This document shows positions 56,403 through 64,000 of a stretch of DNA of 64,000 nt, one piece after another. The stretch comes from Zelopaecilomyces penicillatus (Eukaryota; Ascomycota; Sordariomycetes; Hypocreales; Pseudodiploosporaceae), in contig VCCP01000002.1 in NCBI GenBank assembly GCA_005765155.1, forward strand, positions 4,030,001 to 4,094,000. The letters are read 5' to 3'. The notes under the pieces are model-generated. The model was not told the DNA's origin. It did not search any database and saw nothing but the letters and a program-made list of their open reading frames with translations. A program made the position numbers and the translations under genes. Every line of letters starts with the position of its first letter. Within the stretch, counting starts at the first letter, position 1.

Positions 56403-59202
56403 TGGCTGAAAAAGATGAACGAAGCTGAGAGTGGCTGGAGTGCGACATGTGGCTAGGGGGGCCCTGTTGCATATGTATGCGCCACAGACGTGGGAGCAAA
56501 CTGGCATGGGAAATCATGCTGCTGGCAAGAATCAGATTGCTCTCCCGTTTGCTGGCGGACATGATGCTTCATCTTGAACACTACAACTACCTGATTAGGC
56601 AATCACGGGGTTAGCACTCCGTTGAGTGTCAATTGAATAGCCGACAATGCAAATAGGCAAACCCAAAACATGGCCGCAATTCTAAACATGGCCAATGCTT
56701 TGTTGCCTGTAGGCAAACCCACGGCCTCCAAGCTTGATGGCATACATACGTATCCATGCATGACGCGTGCCAGCTTCTGCTGGTGCATTCTCTATGCAAA
56801 TCCCATTCTTTTTCTCTCTAGAGCTCCCCCTAAGAACCAAACTCGTAATGGACCCAAACACTGCTACTGCTGCTGGTGCTGGAGGATTTGTTAACTTCCC
56901 TCACATCAAGGCAGCTCTTTTGATTCCTACCTGAACGTATGTGCCAAAAATGCGAACAACCGCACGTTTGGTGGCCAGACCGCGCTGTATTAATTAGTAG
57001 CTGCAACTCACAACTGGGCGCAAATCAACGCCGGCAGAGCCTCGCTCGGCGTGGTGTTGCGCCAGACGCAGCGCAGAAGGGAAACAGCTCGTGACTGGAG
57101 AGGCCAAGGGGGGAGGGGGGGAGGAAACGGGAATCGGCGCGACACGTGGGCCAGCAGGGATTGGGCCAGAACAGTGCTGGCACTCCTTCAGCGGAGATGC
57201 CCCCCAAACCCCTTGTAGATGCCAAGGCGCAGGGGGTTATTTCCAGGCAGGTGTGCATAGCACAGTGAGTGTAACTCCGTGTAATGAATTATATACTGCC
57301 CAGGGTAAAACATTGAGGTTGCAGGGCTCATCAGCCCACTGTAGGGTGCGCTGAGAGTGTCAAACGTTTGCCTGTAATTACGCTACATAAAACCAACCGG
57401 CTAAACGTTTTAAAAGCCTCTGTATAATATGAGGCTTCCGATTTTAGCCATGGGCAGTAATTAGCCACTTCCGCATCTTGATAATTTGCCAAGAGCAGTT
57501 CTCCTTTCTCCCTTCCGTTTTACATGACATAATAACTCTTTTCTTTGTTTCCATTTTTCAGGGCCATGGTGATATTGCTCATTCATGGTTCAGGAGAACC
57601 GCCATCGGCTAGGTAGCCAGCCAACTTGCCAGCCAACTTGCCAGCCTACGTATTGATGAACGTGCCAACTCACCAAGAACAAGTATGCAAAATTGCATGG
57701 CAAACTGCTAGTGTTGCCGGAAGTTGCACCCCTCTCAGCGGCCACAGGGTACCCAATTCATTCCAGATATCAGACTCTGTCGCCCGAGATATGTTCCTCC
57801 CGAACCTCCCTCGTTGCGGTACGTAATCAAATCCACCAGGCCATGAGCAAGGCGTTGCCATACGTGGAGCCTACTAGAGGAGGCACTGGGCCAGATCGGA
57901 ATGGAACGAGTGTATACGAGGGTTGCCTTGCAGCCTGCATCCAGCTGGAGATTGCAGTATCCATCATCCATAGACGAGCACTATTACAGGTAGATAACGT
58001 CCTACTAGAGGCAACTGAAGTTGATTGCCTACTCTTGCATTCACTCGTTATTGGCAGGCAAAGCGCACTTTGCACGCAATAAAAGCATCCGAACAGGTTG
58101 TACAACCACGTCTTTTTGCTCGCATTCGGCTGGCAGCCCCCATCGTCGCACGTGTGCAGGGGTCGGCATGTGAGATCGAACTACAGCTGCATAACTGTGC
58201 AGGACGGGCACCATCATCTCATGTGTGTCGCAACAAAGCGTTCTGGCACACGTGTGCGGTGTGCTTTGGGTGGCTCGCTTGCATCGACTGATGATCCCTA
58301 ACGAGTCTGTGCCAATCCATTGTACGTTATGTATGCGTGTGTGTTCTCTCAAGAATCGGTGTGTGCCTCCCTACCTGTAAAGCCGACCGAATTAGTAATT
58401 GCGAGGACTTCGTGTCATATTGCCTTGCTGTATGCACACATACGACGCCGCCAGTGGCCGCCGATCCTCTCTGCCCATCGTCTCATGGTTCAAATTCGCT
58501 TCACTCTAGTGCTGTATTACCTCCACACGCAGATTCCTTATCATCACTCCATATTTGGTGATTTTATGCCATTTTCAGGCTGCAAACCGTACATACATAC
58601 CATGTAGTAGTATGGGGGTGGATGGGAAGAGGCAATCAAAGGCGTCTTGGCGAGTCATCAACATCAATAAGCCCAGCCCGCCATCCATCACTTTTTTTCT
58701 GCTGACCAGGGCCGCTAGACAGAAAGCATGGCCGTGGGTTAGGAGTGCCAGAGAGGAGAGGAGGCAAGGGGCGGGACCTCCCCCCTAACATATAGCCAAG
58801 TGATCCTCGATAATAAGCATTGAATGCATGGCGGCCACACCCTCTTTGGCAGTCTTGAGGGTGCTTTCTTTCACCTCGTCCTGGCAAGAGTACCCGGCTC
58901 GACGGTTCGCTAAATCCGTCCAAAGTCAGCATTATACCGATGCGGCCATCTTCAGCAAGGCCATACGCGCGATCGGGATCCTCCAGCAAGTGCGAATGGG
59001 TTTCCGATTGGCCTCTAGCCTTGGAGGCAGGCAATGCATGTCTCTGCCGACTGACTCTCCTCCTCGGCCCTCTGCGCCTGTCAGTGTCAAAGTGTCAGTG
59101 CCGTTGATATTCCTGGGCATCCTCTTGGCCCCTCCCAAGCCACCGCCCTGACCATTCGAACATGCAAAAACCCACACGGCCACTCCGCCGGACGCGCCGA
59201 AT

Positions 59203-59210
<8 letters not shown>

Positions 59211-59234
<24 letters not shown>
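59211..59234. repeat. (ACAG)6 microsatellite
   Basis: Six ACAG tetranucleotides follow an imperfect CAGACAAA lead-in. Confidence 0.9.
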
Positions 59235-61565
59235 TGGGAGAACCCATATGCTGAAACCAACTGGGTGCATGTGCAAGCGGCTCTTGAGTTGTTGCCAATA
59301 GGTTCTGGTGCCTGCGAATGGTGGTTCACGGAGCAATCTGTCAGTCCTGCTGCTTGTCCTGAAAGGAAAGGAGGCGAGACACACACCGCACCACTGCACC
59401 CATTAGAGTCAGACTCAGACCTGTGCCCCCCCTGAAGCAACCAACCCGTGACCGTCCTCCCAAGTCCCAACGGCCCTCTAGACTTTGGAATCTCGACAGG
59501 GAAGGGGAAAGCAGACCAGGGGTGATTAGCTTCCAGCACCATTCCAGAACCGCCGACGGATGGACGGGCGGACGGGCAATGGGGACAAGCATGGCAACGT
59601 GCCACGTACAGTAGTTCGTCGCCAGGCCCCACTTCCACACTCCTCGTGCGGCCAACTGTATCTAATAGTGGGTGGACGGGCCTGTAATCGTAACTGCAGT
59701 GCTCGGGTGGTGCCTGTAGATGTATGAGGCTGCCCTACTTCATAGGTAGCTTTAAAACTACAACTTCACAACTGGCTGCCCCGTTTACCAAACCCCTCGT
59801 CCTCGGCCATGGTTCCGGGGTCTTGCTGACCTTGCCTTTGAAGGTGCATGTTTGCTTTTTCGACAAGACAGCAGCAGCAGCAGAAATAGGAGTCCATCCA
59901 TGTATGTAAGCTACCTAGTTCGTTGCTGGTATTTTTTTCCTGAAAGTTGCATGTTGCGCTTGCGCTTGTTAAATCCACCAAGCATTACTGGCTTGCTTAC
60001 TGACTTGCCCCAGACGCCATTGCGCTGTCTGATAGTCCGCCAACATAGCCGCTGCGGGCGCTCTGAAACTTGAGCTCTCTTTCTACATACCTAGGTAATT
60101 AGCTAGCTACAGGAATCAGCATGATGGATGACCTCGATATAGATTAGCACTCCCCCTGTTCCAAGGAAAGCTCCGCCAGAGCCTACGAACCCTTGTTGGC
60201 TGTGAGGCAAGTGCCTGTATCCAGCCGTATCACCGAATGCCGAGACGCTGGCATTTCACTCTCAACTGCGCAACGGGACGGGTACGGAGGGGCAGGACCG
60301 GGGGCCGGTTTGCGTTGACACCGAAGACGTACCTTGTAATAATAAGGGGACATCTGTTTAATCGTATGAAGATGCCATCTGGGCAGCACTGTGCCATGTG
60401 GGATGGAATGCCACATCTAGAGCCCCCGTCGTTGCGTCATTCTATCGTCGTCCCTGTGCATAGGTACCAAATAAGGAGAGCAGTAAGTTAATACAAGTAA
60501 GTACCTGAGTAGATCGTGGTGTTTGTGCAATTGGATGCAATTCCTGTATTATTGATGTGCCAAAGAACGCTGTATGCCTGCCCTGTGGCGACCGTGTAGA
60601 CCCGGATTCCCAGTGGGCTCCCAGGGCATTAGTGCCAGCCGAAGCAACAGACGCCTCCCCCCCCGCCCCACCCCAGGTTCTTCTCAGGACGGTGCGGCCC
60701 TGAACTTGAATGCGACAGCCCTGGAATGCGGCAACCAGAAGTCCTGAAACCAACCTCCCTGTCCGTTAGAGGCGTCCAGTAGCACGGGTCCCTGCGCGCT
60801 GCGCTGCACCACTACCACCACCACCATAAATCTCCACTGGCGCTCCCAGGCTGCTCCGGTCTTTGCTCCGTGCCAGTCCCTCCGCTGCCATTTCCCACCA
60901 GACACTCACTCCCCGAACCTTTCCCAGCACGGTACGCAAACCGCCTCTCTGGCTGTTCTCCATCTGTCCCCTGGAACTAACCTTGCCCGATTAATAGTCT
61001 GGGGCCAAGCAGTGATCGTTGTCGATACTTCTGCCCATCCTTGTCTCAATCCCTCTTCCTTCTTTCTTTCTTCCTTTCCTCTTCTTTTCTCCCGGTTGTC
61101 GGTAGCTTCCACTCTAAAGTCTTTAAGTCAGGCAATCTTGACCCCTCGCCCCTCCGCGCGCTCTCTCTTCCTCGCCTCTACTCTATCGTCGTTCCTCTCG
61201 CTCCATCAACATCGCCTTCGCCATCGCCATCGCTTACCCACCACGGCGACGCCGCCGCAAGCCATCGAATCGAGCTGCGGTCGCCAATGCAAACAGACCG
61301 AAGCGAGGAATAAGGAGCTCCCAAACATCGATTCCTTGGAGCGGAACGGCCTCGACTCTCTCGAACAATATTATCACACATCGTCTCCAACTCGCTGCCA
61401 GATCGCAATTCTTGCCAACCACTCTCTACTCCACCAACCGCTATACATTACTACAGGGACAGAAGAAATACGCAACCACAGCTTCCAGCGACGTCGAGCA
61501 CCAGCATGATATATCAGCACCGAATCCGATAATTCCATAACCCCTATCAGATTTCGTCTATCAAC

Positions 61566-63730
61566 ATGGGTAACGGCCAGGGCAAGCCTGTCGACCTTAC
61601 TGGCGAAGGTACGTGAACACTACATGCGACGAGCGAGCAAGCACATGCCGCTCAGCTGTTCCTTCCCCCCCTACAGCCTTCCCACGTGTCCTGCACAGAA
61701 TGCAGCAACGGCACTGGTGATTGCGTTCTCTACTCACGGCCCTGTTTCTCTACCCCCCCCTCTCTTCCTGCATGGAAATTTGTAGACCAAGTATCCAAGA
61801 GCTAACTCCGATTCTCCCGCAGCCAACCTCAATCATTTTCGCCTACTGAGAGTTGTGGGCCGAGGTGCCTTTGGTAAGGTTCGCATCGTTGAGCGCAAGG
61901 ATACAGGATTGTCGTTTGCACTCAAGTACATCCGCAAAGATGAAGGTACGTTAACAGGATCGACGAGCATCAGTCTAGCCCGTTACTCTCCAGCTTTTTC
62001 CATTCTAGCAATGCTGCATGGCGGTTCGTCTGCATTGCCTCCCAATTTATGTATGCTAACATTTAATGCGATATCAGTTGTTAAATCTGAAAGTGTGCGA
62101 AATATAATCCGCGAACGCCGAATGCTTGAGCATGTCAACCACCCTTTCATTTGCAACTTGCGGTATAGCTTTCAGGATATTGAGTACATGTACGAACTTT
62201 GGTTATCTTCGCCTAAAAGGATTCATACTTACACAGTCTTTCAGGTATCTTGTCGTCGACTTGATGAGCGGCGGCGATTTGCGATTTCACATTTCCCGAA
62301 AAACATTCACCGAAGAAGCAGTCCGATTCTGGATAGCTGAACTAGGATGTGCACTGAAGTATGTGCATGCGCAGAACATCATACATAGAGACATCAAGCC
62401 AGACAACGTCTTGCTAGATGCCGATGGCCATGTCCACTTGACAGATTTTGTAAAGCCACCCCCATCTTTTTTTTTCTCGGCCAGCCCGCTGACCTTGCAT
62501 TAGAATGTTGCATCAGATATTGTCCCAGGCAGAGTTATGACGAGCAAATCTGGCACTTTGGCCTATCTTGCTCCTGAGGTATATGCAGGCAAAGGCTATG
62601 ACATCCGCGCTGACTGGTGGTCTCTCGGTGTCTTGTTTTATGAGTGCATCTACAACAAGGTATGTCCAACTCCGTGTTTACACGGCATCCCCGCGTGGCT
62701 AAAGGAGCAAGCTAATAAACCGTAGCGCCCTTTTGATGGGACGAATGAAGCCACTCTCAATCAGCAAATCCAAAACTCCAATCCAAAATACCCCGTCACT
62801 CAGCCACCCGTTTCGCTCACCTGTCTTTACGCTATTCGCGCCGCTCTCGACCCGAACCCCAATACCCGGCTTGGGTCGACATGGGAAAGCTTTATCCATC
62901 ACGACTTTTTCAAAGTGATTGATTTTGTTGCTCTAGAAAGGAAGCAAATTGAGCCTGTTTTTGTCCCGTCATCCGAGAAGACCAATTTTGACGCGACGTA
63001 CGATCTCGAGGAATTACTTTTGGAAGAAGCCCCCCTTGAGGCCCGTGCCAGGCGGCAAAAGCCTCGAGAACGCCTAAAGGACGATGCAACACAGCAGGAG
63101 ATACGTGAGGATGAGCTCTACAAGATGATTGAGACTGACTTTCGTCCCTTTGACTACACGATAGCGGCTTATAAGAAGTAAGTCGAATGCATTCTGAGAA
63201 AATTAAATTCCTGCGTGCTGACCTTTCGCAGAATTACAGAGGCTTCCGACAACAATCGTGATGGGAATCCTTTAGCAGCAGCCTCCAGTGCCGGGCCCCA
63301 AGCCTTGACAACTGACAAGGCCACACCTGCGCCTTCGCCGAAGGGTTCAGGGTCTCACCCAACTCGATCGTCTCCCTTGGCAGACACACCATCCAGTCCC
63401 GATAGTCGACAGGGCAGACCGTCACGCCCTGCTCCACTTCCACCCTCGCTCCAATCGAACTACGTTTCACGCCCGCCTCCTGCCAGTAAGCGAATCACCA
63501 GCCCAACAGGCGGTGTTCAGGTTACACTCGACGGGGGAGGTAGCTGGTCTGAGCTTGCTCGCCAGGATGCGACGTTACCAGCAGATGCAAACACCGCCGC
63601 TGATGGAAAAGCTGAGGGCTCAAGTGGAATGTTTGGGTTCTTGAGAAGTAAGCGAGGTAGAAATAACAGCCCTCGACCAAGGGAGAGGGGTGTGCTCGGC
63701 AAAGAAGGTGCAAGAGTTGTCATCAGTTGA
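61566..63730 (+). CDS. YANK/STK32-type serine/threonine protein kinase
   Basis: This is an AGC-related protein kinase of the YANK (STK32) group. The model is join(61566..61608, 61823..61945, 62078..62189, 62245..62449, 62504..62659, 62726..63177, 63232..63730), 529 aa. All six introns (54-214 nt) have GT...AG ends and keep the frame. The start MGNGQGKP has Gly2 and fits an N-myristoylation signal, so membrane attachment is likely. Kinase motifs are GRGAFGKV at 27-34, ATP-binding Lys49, HRDIKPDN at 140-147, DFN at 160-162 (instead of DFG) and APE at 184-186. DFN is also found in the animal STK32 kinases. Conserved segments follow at about 300-365 (FVPSSEKTNFDATYD, FRPFDYT). The C-terminal 160 residues are Ser/Pro-rich and probably disordered. 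Substrates are unknown. A TGCTAAC branch-point-like sequence is visible in the second intron. Confidence 0.94.
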
Positions 63731-64000
63731 GTTGGCGCTTCTGGTGTGTTTTTTTAGAAGCCAACGTGCCGCTCTATGGATAAAATGGACGAATATGATA
63801 CCCGAGCGAACGAGCTTCGATAGCTAGCTGACACAGCTCCGTTGCAATGAGCTCATTTTGGTGGTCTGGGTTTGGGAATGGCATGCCGCTCTTAGATCTA
63901 CGGGATATGAAAAGAAAAACATGGCGCTCCCTGATTACGAGATGCTGGCATCTGCAAACACCACACACACCACTGGAACTCTCGATTTTCTTTTTTGTAT
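63731..64000. other. 3' flank of the kinase gene
   Basis: These 270 bp hold the kinase 3' untranslated region and the window edge. No second gene can be supported. Confidence 0.5.

Larger units (their letters stand above)
53940..61565. other. Spacer of about 7.6 kb before the kinase gene
   Basis: No gene is supported between the small mitochondrial gene and the kinase. Frames of 150-180 codons near 56.1-56.6 and 59.1-59.6 kb are antisense pairs with odd composition. Contents are a GT10 run at 56383-56402, a CCAGCCAACTTG repeat near 57617-57645, an ACAG array at 59211-59234, a TACCTAGGTA motif near 60088, and a strongly pyrimidine-rich tract from about 61040 to 61210. That tract is probably the 5' leader or core promoter of the kinase gene. 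Confidence 0.6.

Noticed and set aside
59087..59638. Overlapping minus-strand frames of 155-183 codons
   Set aside because: They run through the ACAG microsatellite and encode repeated SVCLSVCL; composition is not protein-like.
61012..61509. 165-codon frame upstream of the kinase
   Set aside because: It lies in the pyrimidine-rich leader of the kinase gene and encodes Ser/Leu/Phe low complexity; better explained as 5' untranslated sequence.

Overview
The window is nuclear DNA of a filamentous ascomycete, most likely a member of the Sordariomycetes (Hypocreales-like). The evidence is the short spliceosomal introns (55-215 nt, GT...AG), the typical fungal protein families, the long microsatellite-rich spacers and the absence of any operon structure. 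All gene models were spliced by hand from conserved reading frames and donor/acceptor sites. None was checked against a database.

Ten protein-coding genes can be supported. Left block (1.2-11.3 kb): the replicative helicase subunit MCM2 (minus) shares a 489-bp divergent promoter, with two MluI cell-cycle boxes, with a UBR7/Mlo2-type UBR-box ubiquitin ligase (plus). After an AT-rich, stop-dense spacer come a small hotdog-fold thioesterase (minus, three exons) and, divergent from it, a RIB2/PUS9-type tRNA pseudouridine synthase (plus).

Middle block (11.3-42.3 kb): about 30 kb that holds only one convincing gene, a bZIP transcription factor at 28.5-29.5 kb. The rest is two gene deserts (about 17.2 and 12.8 kb) full of microsatellites, homopolymers, short tandem arrays, dispersed AGGTAGGT/TACCTAGG motifs and a few coding-like scraps.

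Right block (42.3-54 kb): an intracellular PA14-containing GH3 beta-glucosidase (plus), a general amino-acid permease (minus), a class II ketose-bisphosphate aldolase of the short bacterial GatY/KbaY type (plus), an NAD-type sugar-dehydrogenase-like SDR (minus, convergent with the aldolase) and a small presequence-bearing mitochondrial protein (minus). Several of these look catabolic, and the beta-glucosidase and aldolase upstream regions carry CreA/CRE1-like GCGGGG sites, so a carbon/nitrogen-utilisation neighbourhood is possible but not shown.

Far right (54-64 kb): another spacer of about 7.6 kb, then a complete seven-exon YANK/STK32-type protein kinase with a DFN (not DFG) motif and an N-myristoylation-type start.

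No tRNA, rRNA, CRISPR array, intact transposon or secondary-metabolite core gene was recognised. The least explained parts are the large deserts around the bZIP gene and their ordered short repeats.
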